A stretch of 64,000 nucleotides of DNA from Novosphingobium kunmingense. Lineage in GTDB: Bacteria > Pseudomonadota > Alphaproteobacteria > Sphingomonadales > Sphingomonadaceae. The stretch covers positions 312,001-376,000 of the forward strand of contig NZ_PHUF01000004.1 in NCBI RefSeq assembly GCF_002813245.1, read 5' to 3'. The notes under the pieces were generated by a model, which was not told the origin of the DNA, ran no database searches, and was given only the letters and a program-made list of their open reading frames with translations. Of the stretch, positions 33,226 through 43,865 are shown one piece after another (position 1 is the first letter of the stretch; each line of letters starts with the position of its first letter). A program made the position numbers and the translations under genes.

Positions 33226-34491
33226 GTGGCCCGGATCGTGATGAAGTTTGGCGGCACATCGATGGCGGGGTCCGAACGGATCCGCCGCGTGGCCAATATC
33301 GTGCGCCGCCAGCAGGCCGCCGGGCACGAAGTCGCCGTGGTGGTCAGCGCCATGGCTGGCGAGACCGACCGGCTGGTGGGCTTCTGCCGCGAGGCGAACC
33401 CGCTCTACGACCCGGCCGAATACGACGTCGTCGTGGCCAGCGGCGAACAGGTCACCTCGGGCCTGCTGGCGCTGACCCTGCAGTCGCTCGGCTGCAAGGC
33501 GCGGTCGTGGCTGGGCTGGCAATTGCCGATCCACACCGACGACGCCCACGCCAAGGCGCGTATCGAAGGGATCGATTCCGAAGCCCTGCTGGCCTCGATG
33601 GCCGCGGGCGAGATTGCGGTGATCCCCGGTTTCCAGGGTCTGTCGGACGCAGGCCGGGTGACCACCCTGGGCCGCGGCGGATCGGACACCTCGGCAGTGG
33701 CGGTTGCCGCCGGGATCGGCGCAGACCGCTGCGACATCTACACCGACGTCGACGGGGTCTACACCACCGACCCGCGGATCGTCGCCAAGGCGCGCAAGCT
33801 GAAGTACGTGACCTACGAGGAAATGCTCGAACTGGCTTCGGTCGGCTCGAAGGTGCTGCAGACCCGTTCGGTCAGCCTGGCGATGAAGGAAGGCGTGCGG
33901 GTGCAGGTCCTGTCGAGCTTCATCGACGACGACGCCACCCCCGCCGACGAGATTCCCGGCACCCTGATCGTCAGCGACGAAGAACTGGAAGGATTGGACA
34001 TGGAACGCCAGCTCATCACCGGCATCGCCGCCGACAAGAACGAAGCCAAGATTATCCTGACCCGCGTACCCGACCGTCCGGGCGCCGTGGCGACGATCTT
34101 CGGCCCGCTCGCCCAGGCCAACATCAACGTCGATATGATCATCCAGAACGTCGGGCGCGACAAGGGCGAGACCGACGTGACCTTTACCGTGCCGAGCGCC
34201 GACCTGCTCCGCGCGCAGACCCTGCTCGAGGCGCAGAAGGAAGCGATCGGCTACAACCGCATCATCACCGACGGCAAGGTCGCCAAGATCAGTGTCGTGG
34301 GCGTCGGCATGAAGAGCCATGCGGGCGTCGCCGCCACCATGTTCCGCGCCTTGGCCGACCGCGGGATCAACATCCAGGCGATCAGCACGTCGGAAATCAA
34401 GGTGTCGGTCCTGATCGACGAGGACGAGACCGAACTGGCGGTTCGCGTGCTGCACACCGCCTACGAGATGGACGCGGACGAAGCGGCCTAG
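33226..34491 (+). CDS. lysC: Aspartate kinase
   Basis: A 421-aa enzyme phosphorylating aspartate, the first step to lysine, threonine, methionine and diaminopimelate. The kinase domain opens IVMKFGGTSMAGSERIRRVA and includes LGRGGSDTSAVAVAAGIGADRCDIYTDVDGVYTTDPR, the ATP/aspartate-binding block. Two ACT-type regulatory modules follow from ~265 (VPDRPGAVATIFGPLAQANINVDMI and MKSHAGVAATMFRALADRGINI), so feedback control by lysine/threonine is expected. The GTG start at 33226 has AGGACAGG upstream. The length fits the homodimeric alpha or alpha2beta2 type. Confidence 0.96.
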   Translation: MARIVMKFGGTSMAGSERIRRVANIVRRQQAAGHEVAVVVSAMAGETDRLVGFCREANPLYDPAEYDVVVASGEQVTSGLLALTLQSLGCKARSWLGWQLPIHTDDAHAKARIEGIDSEALLASMAAGEIAVIPGFQGLSDAGRVTTLGRGGSDTSAVAVAAGIGADRCDIYTDVDGVYTTDPRIVAKARKLKYVTYEEMLELASVGSKVLQTRSVSLAMKEGVRVQVLSSFIDDDATPADEIPGTLIVSDEELEGLDMERQLITGIAADKNEAKIILTRVPDRPGAVATIFGPLAQANINVDMIIQNVGRDKGETDVTFTVPSADLLRAQTLLEAQKEAIGYNRIITDGKVAKISVVGVGMKSHAGVAATMFRALADRGINIQAISTSEIKVSVLIDEDETELAVRVLHTAYEMDADEAA

Positions 34492-34498
34492 GACCGCG

Positions 34499-35296
34499 TC
34501 AGCCGCCCCTGCGCGGACGCAGTTCGTAGTCGATGCGGATGCGGACCCACTCGCCGACCTTGTAGACCCCGCCCAGCCGCGGCGGACGGACCCGGAATTG
34601 CCAGGCCGCCGCAAGGACGGCGCGTGCCATGTTCGAACCGTCGGGATACTCGTCGAGCGCGACGCAGCTGTCGACGCGCCAGTCGGCCACGGTCCGGCAG
34701 GCAATCAACGCATAGCCCGGCCCGTCTGCGGTCGACAGGTAGCCGGCCAGTTCGCCGTCCGACGGTTCGCGATACCATGATGCGGCAAATAGCGGCTGGC
34801 CGTTGGGCGCGGACCCGACCCGCTTGCTGTCCCCTGCCACGCCCATGTCCGCCGGCCCGTAGAGCGCCTTCGTCGGACCGGGTGCCGATGCGGTTCGCTG
34901 GACACGCGATATGTCGAGCGCGGCCATCTGGTTCTTTGGCAGGGCAATGAACGCGGGCGGCGGCGGCGCGGCCGGCGCGACCTGTGGAGCAACAACCGGC
35001 GTCACCACATCGGCGCTCTTGGGCTGGACGCGCGGCTGGACCCGCGATTGCGCCGTCCTGGCGGGGGCGCTTTTCTCCGTCTGCGGCTTGTCGTCGTCGG
35101 CCGGGCGGATCGCCACGCTGACCAGCCGCGTGCCGGGCCTTGTCTTGGGCTGGTCCGGGGTCAGGCCGATCGAAAGCACCGCAAGGATGAGCGCGGCCTC
35201 GACCAGCAGGGTAAGCGCGAGCGACGGCGCGCGCGCGCCATAGCGATCACGCATCCGCGCCAGCCAGTCCGTGTCCATGTCGGGATCGTCGCGCAC
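34499..35296 (-). CDS. TonB-like periplasm-spanning protein (orphan)
   Basis: A 265-aa protein with TonB architecture: short cytoplasmic start, one membrane helix at ~24-46 (APSLALTLLVEAALILAVLSIGL), a Pro/Val/Gln-rich periplasmic stretch (~50-125), and a C-terminal globular domain ending NMARAVLAAAWQFRVRPPRLGGVYKVGEWVRIRIDYEL, which reads like a TonB C-terminal domain (conserved 'A..W.F.P....G......V....F' rhythm). No exbB or exbD is adjacent. The GTG start at 35296 follows TTGAGG by 5-6 nt; an ATG six codons later is the alternative. It is convergent with lysC. It could equally be a TonB-fold protein with a different job, so identity is tentative. Confidence 0.65.
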   Translation of the reverse strand: MRDDPDMDTDWLARMRDRYGARAPSLALTLLVEAALILAVLSIGLTPDQPKTRPGTRLVSVAIRPADDDKPQTEKSAPARTAQSRVQPRVQPKSADVVTPVVAPQVAPAAPPPPAFIALPKNQMAALDISRVQRTASAPGPTKALYGPADMGVAGDSKRVGSAPNGQPLFAASWYREPSDGELAGYLSTADGPGYALIACRTVADWRVDSCVALDEYPDGSNMARAVLAAAWQFRVRPPRLGGVYKVGEWVRIRIDYELRPRRGG

Positions 35297-35402
35297 GTCG
35301 CCTCAAGTATTGCCGGCGGACAGGCCTTGTCGCTTCGCCGAACCGTGCCCCGGACTGGCCATGGCCGCTGGCCGGGCCGGTCACAAGAGGCAAAGTGACA
35401 GA

Positions 35403-35771
35403 TCAAGCCGCTTCGGCCATCCTGGCATCGTATTCGACCTGGGCAGAGCGGATCTGGTCCATGTTGGCCTCGGCCCAGCGCAGCAGCGGACCGACATTGG
35501 CGGTCAGGCATTCACCCAGCCCGGTCAGCGCGTATTCGACCGTAACGGGAACGGTGGGGAAGACCCGGCGGGTAATCAGCCCGTCGCGTTCCAGTCGCTT
35601 GAGCACCTGGCTCAGCACCTTCTGCGACAGCCCGTGGATGTCGCGCCTCAAAGCGTTGAAGCGGGTTGCCCCCTGGCTCAGCCGGTGCAGGACAAGCAGC
35701 GCCCACTTGTCCCCGACATGGTCGAGCACGGTGCGGGCAGGGCATTCGGCACTGTAGACATCATATTCCAT
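35403..35771 (-). CDS. HxlR-family (MarR-like) transcriptional regulator
   Basis: A 122-aa winged-helix regulator: CPARTVLDHVGDKWALLVLHRLSQGATRFNALRRDIHGLSQKVLSQVLKRLERDGLITR is the standard HxlR domain. A Cys at residue 10 sits where thiol-sensing relatives (YodB, HypR, QorR) have their redox-active Cys. It is divergent from a flavodoxin-fold reductase, the commonest HxlR arrangement, so it probably represses that gene until quinones or other electrophiles modify the Cys (inference). ATG 35771 is preceded by GAGG; a longer start further upstream is not supported. Confidence 0.92.
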   Translation of the reverse strand: MEYDVYSAECPARTVLDHVGDKWALLVLHRLSQGATRFNALRRDIHGLSQKVLSQVLKRLERDGLITRRVFPTVPVTVEYALTGLGECLTANVGPLLRWAEANMDQIRSAQVEYDARMAEAA

Positions 35772-35870
35772 CGGCGGTCCTCGAAGGCGGTTTCCGGCGC
35801 GTAACCTAGTGTCGCGCAAGTGCCCTCTTTTCAGCTTTCATATAGAGCCTATGTAGCGATTCGTCATCAG

Positions 35871-35885
35871 GTTACTTTTTGAAAC
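35871..35885. promoter_or_regulatory. Candidate HxlR operator
   Basis: GTTAC-TTTTT-GAAAC is an imperfect palindrome (one mismatch) 22 bases before the flavodoxin start, of the GTTAC/GTAAC type bound by several HxlR regulators. A GTAACCT copy lies at 35801-35807 near the hxlR start, forming an inverted pair with AGGTTAC at 35869-35875. Confidence 0.45.
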
Positions 35886-35907
35886 TAGCAAGCACAAGGA
35901 TACCGTC

Positions 35908-36465
35908 ATGAGCAAGACCGTCGTCATCTATCATTCGGGCTATGGCCACACCAAGGTCGTGGCAGAGCAGGTCGCCGCCGGCGCGCAGGCCACCGTGATC
36001 GCGATCAGCCCGGACGGCGACATCACCGAAGATGACTGGGCGACGCTCGACGCAGCCGATGCCATCGTCTTCGGCGCGCCGACCTACATGGGCAGCGCCA
36101 GTTGGCAGTTCAAAAAGTTCTCCGACGCGACTTCGAAGAAATGGTTCACCCGCGACTGGGCCGACAAGGTCTTCGGCGGCTTCACCAATTCGGCCAGCCC
36201 ATCAGGCGACAAGCAGGTGACCCTGATCCAGATGCAGACGCTGGCGAGCCAGCACGGCGGCATCTGGGTCAGCCTGGGCCTCGCACCGAGCAACACCAAG
36301 GCCTCGACCCACGAGGATCTCAACAACCTCGGCGGGTCGGTCGGTCTCCTCGTCCGCTCGCCCTCGGATGCCTCGGTCGACGAGATCCACCAGGGGGACC
36401 TCGCCAGCGCGCGCCACTATGGCGAGCGCGTGTCCGCGATCGCCGCCCGCCTCGCCATCAGCTGA
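35908..36465 (+). CDS. Flavodoxin-fold NAD(P)H:quinone oxidoreductase-like protein
   Basis: A 185-aa flavodoxin/FMN-reductase-fold protein. The FMN phosphate loop is IYHSGYGHTKVVAEQVAAG (residues ~7-25), with FGAPTYMGSASWQFKKF and KVFGGFTNSASPSGDKQVTL as the other flavin-contact loops, similar to WrbA-type quinone reductases. Predicted role: two-electron reduction of quinones or similar electrophiles. ATG 35908 has AAGGAT 7 nt upstream. It is divergent from hxlR and opens the redox-stress cluster that continues with katG and ohr. Confidence 0.88.
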   Translation: MSKTVVIYHSGYGHTKVVAEQVAAGAQATVIAISPDGDITEDDWATLDAADAIVFGAPTYMGSASWQFKKFSDATSKKWFTRDWADKVFGGFTNSASPSGDKQVTLIQMQTLASQHGGIWVSLGLAPSNTKASTHEDLNNLGGSVGLLVRSPSDASVDEIHQGDLASARHYGERVSAIAARLAIS

Positions 36466-36516
36466 CCTCCGCGGGGCCGGTCTCTCCCCCCTCCCTTGTC
36501 CCGGCCCCGAACGCGG

Positions 36517-36551
36517 GAAGCCCCGCCGCGGCACTGCCACGGCGGGGCTTC
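36517..36551. terminator. Hairpin between convergent flavodoxin and katG genes
   Basis: 12-bp perfect arms GAAGCCCCGCCG / CGGCGGGGCTTC around an 11-base loop, in the convergent gap. T runs on either side are weak, so termination strength is uncertain. Confidence 0.6.
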
Positions 36552-36602
36552 GTCATCTTCCGCGACCCGGAAGGCGTCGCCCCCAAGGACGGGGAGACTG
36601 GC

Positions 36603-38861
<2,259 letters not shown>

Positions 38862-38974
38862 CTAATCGATTGTAACGATCATATTCACTTACTGTTTTTC
38901 GATTTGCCGATTAATCGTGCCGAGAGTGCAGCCGCACTTGCCCAAAACCGGCGGCGTGCTTAAGCGCCCTTGCC

Positions 38975-39982
38975 ATGACCAGCTTCCCGCACACCCGCCG
39001 CCTGATGCAACGCGGCATCGACTTTCTGGGCACCGAATACGCCGTGTTGTGCGGCGCGATGAGCTGGGTGTCGGAACGCAACCTCGTCTCCGCGATCAGC
39101 AATGCCGGCGGGTTCGGCGTGATCGCCTGCGGGGCCATGACGCCCGATCTGCTCGACGCAGAAATCGCCGCGACCAGGGCAATGACCGACAAGCCCTTCG
39201 GCGTGAACCTGATCACGATGCACCCGATGCTGTTCGACCTGATCGAGGTCTGCGCCCGGCACCGGGTCGGCCACGTCGTGCTGGCCGGCGGCATCCCGCC
39301 CAAGGGCAGCGTCGAGGCGATCAAGGCGTTCGGCGCCAAGGTGCTGGTCTTCGCACCCACGCTTGCGCTGGCGAAGAAGCTGCTGCGCTCGGGCGCCGAT
39401 GCCCTGGTGATCGAGGGCAGCGAGGCAGGCGGCCACATCGGGCCGGTCGCCACTAGCGTCCTGGCGCAGGAATTCCTGCCCGAACTGGCCGACGACTTCG
39501 TGGTCTTCGTGGCCGGCGGGATCGGCCATGGCGACATGATTGCCGCCTATCTCGAAATGGGCGCCAGCGGGGTCCAGCTCGGCACCGCCTTCGCCTGCGC
39601 CAGCGAGAGCATCGCCCATCCCGATTTCAAGAAGGCCTTTTTCCGCGCCAACGCGCGTGACGCGGTCGCCTCGGTCCAGGTCGATCCGCGCCTGCCCGTG
39701 ATCCCGGTCCGCGCCCTCAAGAACAAGGGCACCGAGGAGTTCACTGCCAAGCAGCGCGAAGTCGCCGCACGGCTTGACGCCGGCGAGGTCGACATGGCGG
39801 CAGCCCAGCTCGAGATCGAGCACTTCTGGGCCGGTGCGCTGCGCCGCGCGGTGATTGACGGCGATGTCGAGAACGGCAGCCTGATGGCAGGCCAGTCGGT
39901 CGGCATGGTCAATGCCGAGGAACCGGTCGCCACCATCCTCGATCGCCTGATCGACCAGAGCGAAACCGCGCTGGCCCGTTGA
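38975..39982 (+). CDS. Nitronate monooxygenase family (2-nitropropane dioxygenase-like) flavoenzyme
   Basis: A 335-aa FMN-dependent TIM-barrel enzyme. Landmarks: AVLCGAMSWVSERNLVSAISNAGGFGVIACGAM (FMN-phosphate side), GVNLITMHP, VLAGGIPPKGSVEAIKAFG, DALVIEGSEAGGHIGP (the conserved His region of the family), VFVAGGIGHGDMIAAYLEMGASGVQLGTAF. Members oxidise toxic alkyl nitronates, and some are enoyl-ACP reductase (FabK)-like; the SEAGGH motif fits both, but no fatty-acid genes are near. It is divergent from katG and upstream of ohr-ohrR, consistent with a detoxification setting. Confidence 0.88.
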   Translation: MTSFPHTRRLMQRGIDFLGTEYAVLCGAMSWVSERNLVSAISNAGGFGVIACGAMTPDLLDAEIAATRAMTDKPFGVNLITMHPMLFDLIEVCARHRVGHVVLAGGIPPKGSVEAIKAFGAKVLVFAPTLALAKKLLRSGADALVIEGSEAGGHIGPVATSVLAQEFLPELADDFVVFVAGGIGHGDMIAAYLEMGASGVQLGTAFACASESIAHPDFKKAFFRANARDAVASVQVDPRLPVIPVRALKNKGTEEFTAKQREVAARLDAGEVDMAAAQLEIEHFWAGALRRAVIDGDVENGSLMAGQSVGMVNAEEPVATILDRLIDQSETALAR

Positions 39983-40027
39983 AATCTGCCTTGCGGCCCG
40001 GCCTGCCACGTGGTCAGCCCTTTTATA

Positions 40028-40056
40028 TTGCACACAATTTAATTGTATCCTATTTA
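40028..40056 (+). promoter_or_regulatory. ohr promoter with OhrR operator in the spacer
   Basis: TTGCAC (40028-40033), a 17-base spacer and TATTTA (40051-40056) form a good sigma-70-type promoter. The spacer contains the perfect palindrome ACAATTTAATTGT (40034-40046), essentially the core of the known OhrR box. It lies 46-75 bases before the ohr ATG, so bound OhrR would block RNA polymerase. Confidence 0.8.
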
Positions 40057-40102
40057 ATGGCCGCGTTTGCCTTTCGCTGCGCCATTGATAGGAGACACGA
40101 TC

Positions 40103-40528
40103 ATGAACCATCTCTACTCGACGCGAGTTCGCGCCGTCGGCGGACGCAGCGGAACGATCCGCAGCGATGACGGTATCCTCGACATGGCTCTCGCCATGCC
40201 TCGGGAACTCGGTGGCAAGGGTGGCGCCACCAATCCCGAACAGCTCTTCGCCGCCGGCTATGCCGCCTGCTTCGAAAACGCCGTCATTCATGTGACGCGC
40301 GGCACCGACAACCGGGTCGGCGACAAGGACATCGAGGTCGAAACCGAGGTCGGGCTCGTCCCCAACGAAGCCGGCGGCTTCGTCCTTGCCGTTGCCATGG
40401 ACGTGACGATCGCCGGGATCAGCCAAGAGGTTGCCGAACAGATCGTCGCCGCGGCCCATGCCGTCTGCCCCTATTCGAACGCCATCCGCGGCAATATCGA
40501 CGTGGCGACGACGGTCCACACCCGATGA
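40103..40528 (+). CDS. ohr: Organic hydroperoxide resistance protein Ohr
   Basis: A 141-aa OsmC/Ohr-fold peroxidase that reduces organic and lipid hydroperoxides using two cysteines and lipoylated partners. The catalytic Cys is in AGYAACFENAV (near 56), the resolving Cys in AAHAVCPYSNAIRGN (near 121), and the Arg/Glu network residues lie in GGKGGATNPEQLFAAG. ATG 40103 follows AGGAGA. The stop overlaps the ohrR start (ATGA), and an OhrR operator lies in the promoter, so the operon is autoregulated by peroxide. Confidence 0.96.
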   Translation: MNHLYSTRVRAVGGRSGTIRSDDGILDMALAMPRELGGKGGATNPEQLFAAGYAACFENAVIHVTRGTDNRVGDKDIEVETEVGLVPNEAGGFVLAVAMDVTIAGISQEVAEQIVAAAHAVCPYSNAIRGNIDVATTVHTR

Positions 40529-40995
40529 GCGATCCGGTGGCGGCTGGCGCGGACAACGACCCCCTGCTGCTCGACCGGCAGGTTTGCTTCCCGCTTTACG
40601 CCGCCACCAACCTGCTGACGCGGCTCTATGGCCCGGTGTTGCATGACCTGGGCCTTACCTATCCGCAGTATCTCGTGATGCTTGTGCTGTGGGAAACCCA
40701 GCCACTGTCTGTCGGGGCACTGGGAACGCGGCTCTACCTCGACAGCGGCACGCTGACCCCGCTCCTCAAGCGGATGGAGGCCGCCGGCCTCGTCACCAGG
40801 ACTCGCGACCCACAAGACGAGCGGCGCGTACTTGTCGGGCTTACCGACAAGGGCCGCTTGCTGCGCTCCGAGGCCGTCAGGGTTCCCGAGATCCTTAGCG
40901 GCGGGCAGCATCCCGATGGAATCGAGGACCTGCGCGAGAGCGTGCGCGCCCTGGTTGCGGCATTGGCCGACGTGACCCAGCGCAGCAAGGGCTAG
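40525..40995 (+). CDS. ohrR: Organic-hydroperoxide-sensing MarR-family repressor OhrR
   Basis: A 156-aa MarR-family repressor. The peroxide-sensing Cys is at residue 21 in LDRQVCFPLYAATNLL, the OhrR signature. The winged helix follows (TYPQYLVMLVLWETQPLSVGALGTRLYLDSGTLTPLLKRMEAAGLVTRTRD) with the conserved DERRVLVGLTDKG wing. I see no second conserved C-terminal Cys, which places it with one-Cys OhrRs that form mixed disulfides with small thiols. It is coupled to ohr by ATGA. The cognate operator is visible upstream of ohr. Confidence 0.95.
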   Translation: MSDPVAAGADNDPLLLDRQVCFPLYAATNLLTRLYGPVLHDLGLTYPQYLVMLVLWETQPLSVGALGTRLYLDSGTLTPLLKRMEAAGLVTRTRDPQDERRVLVGLTDKGRLLRSEAVRVPEILSGGQHPDGIEDLRESVRALVAALADVTQRSKG

Positions 40996-41042
40996 GCGTC
41001 CCTTTCCCGGTCGTCGGGCCCTCGCCAATCGCTCGCCCCAGC

Positions 41043-41075
41043 AAAAAAAGGGGCCGGAACCTCGCGGTTCCGGCC
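41043..41075 (-). terminator. Rho-independent terminator of glnK-amtB
   Basis: Perfect 10-bp arms GGCCGGAACC / GGTTCCGGCC, 4-base loop, followed on the minus strand by a run of seven T. It lies about 85 bases after the amtB stop. Confidence 0.88.
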
Positions 41076-41161
41076 GGTGTAAGTTGACGTTCGCAGGAGG
41101 AACGTGGGTAGGCGGGATCAGGGGAGGAGAGGAGGAACCTGACCCCGCCAAGCTCGGTTAC

Positions 41162-42628
41162 TCAGATGTTGTAGGCGCGTTCGCCGTGTTCGTTGATGTC
41201 GAGGCCTTCGCTTTCGACTTCAGCCGACGGACGCAGGCCGATGGTGTACTTGAGGCCCAGGAACAGCACGGCCGAAACCACACCGGTCCACAGCACCGTG
41301 GTACCTACCGCCCAGATCTGGGTCATCACCTGGCCGGTGAGATCGAATTCGCCCGCCTTGGCGACCGGTGCGGTGTAGTCGATCCAGCCCTGGCCGCCCC
41401 ACGCCGGGTTGGCGACGAAGCCGGTGCCGATCGCGCCGACGATCCCGCCGACCGCGTGGATCCCGAAGACGTCCAGGGTGTCGTCGTACTTCAGCTTGTT
41501 CTTCACCGTCGTGACGAAGAAGAAGCAGACTACCGTGGCTACGGCGCCGAGGATTATCGCGGTGCCCGGGTGGGCAAAGCCCGCAGCCGGGGTGATCGCG
41601 ACGAGGCCGGTGACCACGCCCGAAGCGGCACCCAGAAGCGACGGCTTCTTGTGGACGATCTGTTCGATCACTGCCCAGGTCACGCCTGCCGCAGCGGTGG
41701 CGACGAAGGTGTTGATGAAGGCGAGCGCGCCGAAAGCGTTGGCTTCAAGGCCCGAACCCGCGTTGAACCCGAACCATCCGATCCACAGTAGCGAGGCGCC
41801 GATCATGGTCATGACCAGGCTGTGCGGCGGCATGGGCTCCGTCTTGTAGCCGAGGCGTGGACCGATCACGAGGCACCCGATCAGACCGGCAACGCCTGCG
41901 TTGATGTGGACCACGGTGCCACCGGCGAAGTCGAGCGCACCCCAGCCCCACAGCAGGCCGCTGTCGTCGGGCGCGGCGTGGAGGAAGTCCGGTCCGGCCC
42001 AGTACCACACCATGTGCGCGATCGGGAAATAGGCCAGCGTCAGCCAGAGGACCGTGAAGATGATCAGCGGCGTGAACTTCACGCGTTCGGCAAAGGCGCC
42101 GACGATCAGTGCCGGCGTGATGCAGGCAAAGGTCATCTGGAAAATGACGAAGACGTATTCCGGCAGATAGACGCTGTTCGAGAATGTCGCCGCGAAGGTG
42201 GTCGGATCGACCCCCATCAGGAAGGCCTTGTCGAGCCCGCCGACGATCTTGGGGAACGGGGTCCCGGTCGAGGTGAAGGCCATCGAGTAGCCCCAGCAGA
42301 ACCACACCAGCGCAGCTACGCAGACGATGGTCAGGACCTGCATCAGGACGCTCAGCATGTTCTTGGCGCGGACGAGGCCGCCGTAGAACAGCGCGAGCGC
42401 CGGTACCGACATGAGCAGGACGAGCGCGGATGCGACGAGCATCCAGGCGACATCGCCCTTGTTGACCATTTCAGCGGTCGGCGTGAAGGCGGCGGTCGCG
42501 GTCGCCGCTTCGGTGGCGGTGGCAGCGGCATCGACAGCCGCCTCGGTCGCGTCCTGCGCGAAAGCGGCCGTGGCGGCGAGGAGGCTGGCTCCCGCTGCGC
42601 CCACGCCGCAGACAAGCTTGCGGATCAT
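41162..42628 (-). CDS. amtB: Ammonium transporter AmtB
   Basis: A 488-aa inner-membrane trimeric ammonium channel. A cleavable signal peptide (ends TAAFA-Q near 25) and an Ala/Thr-rich stretch precede 11 membrane helices. Family signatures: DVAWMLVASALVLLMSVPALALFYGGLVR, FQMTFACITPALIVGAFAERVKF, the pore His regions HMVWYW and HINAGVAGLIG, and DDTLDVFGIHAVGGIVGAIGTG. The start is ATG 42628. It lies 41 bases after glnK, the classic pair in which GlnK plugs AmtB under nitrogen excess. Transcription from the sigma-54 site upstream of glnK is expected. Confidence 0.96.
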   Translation of the reverse strand: MIRKLVCGVGAAGASLLAATAAFAQDATEAAVDAAATATEAATATAAFTPTAEMVNKGDVAWMLVASALVLLMSVPALALFYGGLVRAKNMLSVLMQVLTIVCVAALVWFCWGYSMAFTSTGTPFPKIVGGLDKAFLMGVDPTTFAATFSNSVYLPEYVFVIFQMTFACITPALIVGAFAERVKFTPLIIFTVLWLTLAYFPIAHMVWYWAGPDFLHAAPDDSGLLWGWGALDFAGGTVVHINAGVAGLIGCLVIGPRLGYKTEPMPPHSLVMTMIGASLLWIGWFGFNAGSGLEANAFGALAFINTFVATAAAGVTWAVIEQIVHKKPSLLGAASGVVTGLVAITPAAGFAHPGTAIILGAVATVVCFFFVTTVKNKLKYDDTLDVFGIHAVGGIVGAIGTGFVANPAWGGQGWIDYTAPVAKAGEFDLTGQVMTQIWAVGTTVLWTGVVSAVLFLGLKYTIGLRPSAEVESEGLDINEHGERAYNI

Positions 42629-42669
42629 TGGGAAGTCCCCCCTTAGCGAAGTGGTGTTCGTCGCGCCCA

Positions 42670-43092
<423 letters not shown>

Positions 43093-43160
43093 TCAAGGGT
43101 TTCGGCACGCCAGTAAGTTACCGGAGCCTCATCGAACGCGCGCGAAAGCTGCGCACCTGC

Positions 43161-43865
43161 CTAATTTTTGGGCACAGCTAGCCTTGCAAAGACCGGCAGG
43201 TGGTCCGAGGCGACCGTGGCCAGGGCCGAATGGTGAACGCGGGTGTCGCCGACCTGCCAATCATCCGAGACCACGATCCGGTCGAGCTGGGCGACGGGGC
43301 GGCGGGCCGGGAACGAGCGGCCTGGGGTCAGCACCCGCCAGGGACTGTGAAACTCGCGCCAGCAGCCGCCGTGGAGCGCCCATTCGTTGAAATCGCCCAT
43401 CATCACCGCCGGGCAGGCCGGACCGCAGTGCGCGACGTCGGCGATGATGGTGCGCAATTGCTGGCGGCGGCGCAGGCCCGACAGGTCGAGGTGCATGCCG
43501 ACCACCCTCAGGCGCTGGCCGTGGGCAATCAGATCGGCCCGCACAGCGCCGCGCGGCTCGAGCGTCGGCAGGGGGACGATGCCCGCTTCGGCCACTTCGA
43601 TGTGGCGTTTCACCAGAAGGGCGTTGCCATGCCAGCCGATCGAATCCGGACGCTGGTTCAGGGCCACGGCGCGGTAGTCCGACAGGTCGTCGAGCAACTG
43701 GCGCGGCAGGACCGTCTCGCGGCGGCCAAAGCGGCGGTCAGCCTCCTGCAGCGCGACCACGTCGGCGTCGATCTCGTGCAGGACCGCCAGGATCCGGTCG
43801 GGGTCGCGCCGCCGGTCGAGACCCACCGCCTTGTGGATGTTGTAGCTGGCGAAGGTAAGCTGCAT
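43161..43865 (-). CDS. Endonuclease/exonuclease/phosphatase-family protein
   Basis: A 234-aa cytoplasmic EEP-fold metal-dependent phosphoesterase. Catalytic landmarks appear in order: FASYNIHKAVG (Asn), ALQEADRRFG (Glu), GMHLDLSG, MMGDFNEW (Asp/Asn) and VASDHLPVFA (Asp-His). There is no signal peptide or membrane anchor, unlike secreted relatives. The target could be DNA, a phospholipid head group or an inositol phosphate; sequence does not tell. The ATG at 43865 directly abuts the stop codon of the upstream pyridoxamine-oxidase-like gene, so the two are co-translated. The 152-bp gap to glnK carries the sigma-54 promoter. Confidence 0.88.
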   Translation of the reverse strand: MQLTFASYNIHKAVGLDRRRDPDRILAVLHEIDADVVALQEADRRFGRRETVLPRQLLDDLSDYRAVALNQRPDSIGWHGNALLVKRHIEVAEAGIVPLPTLEPRGAVRADLIAHGQRLRVVGMHLDLSGLRRRQQLRTIIADVAHCGPACPAVMMGDFNEWALHGGCWREFHSPWRVLTPGRSFPARRPVAQLDRIVVSDDWQVGDTRVHHSALATVASDHLPVFARLAVPKN

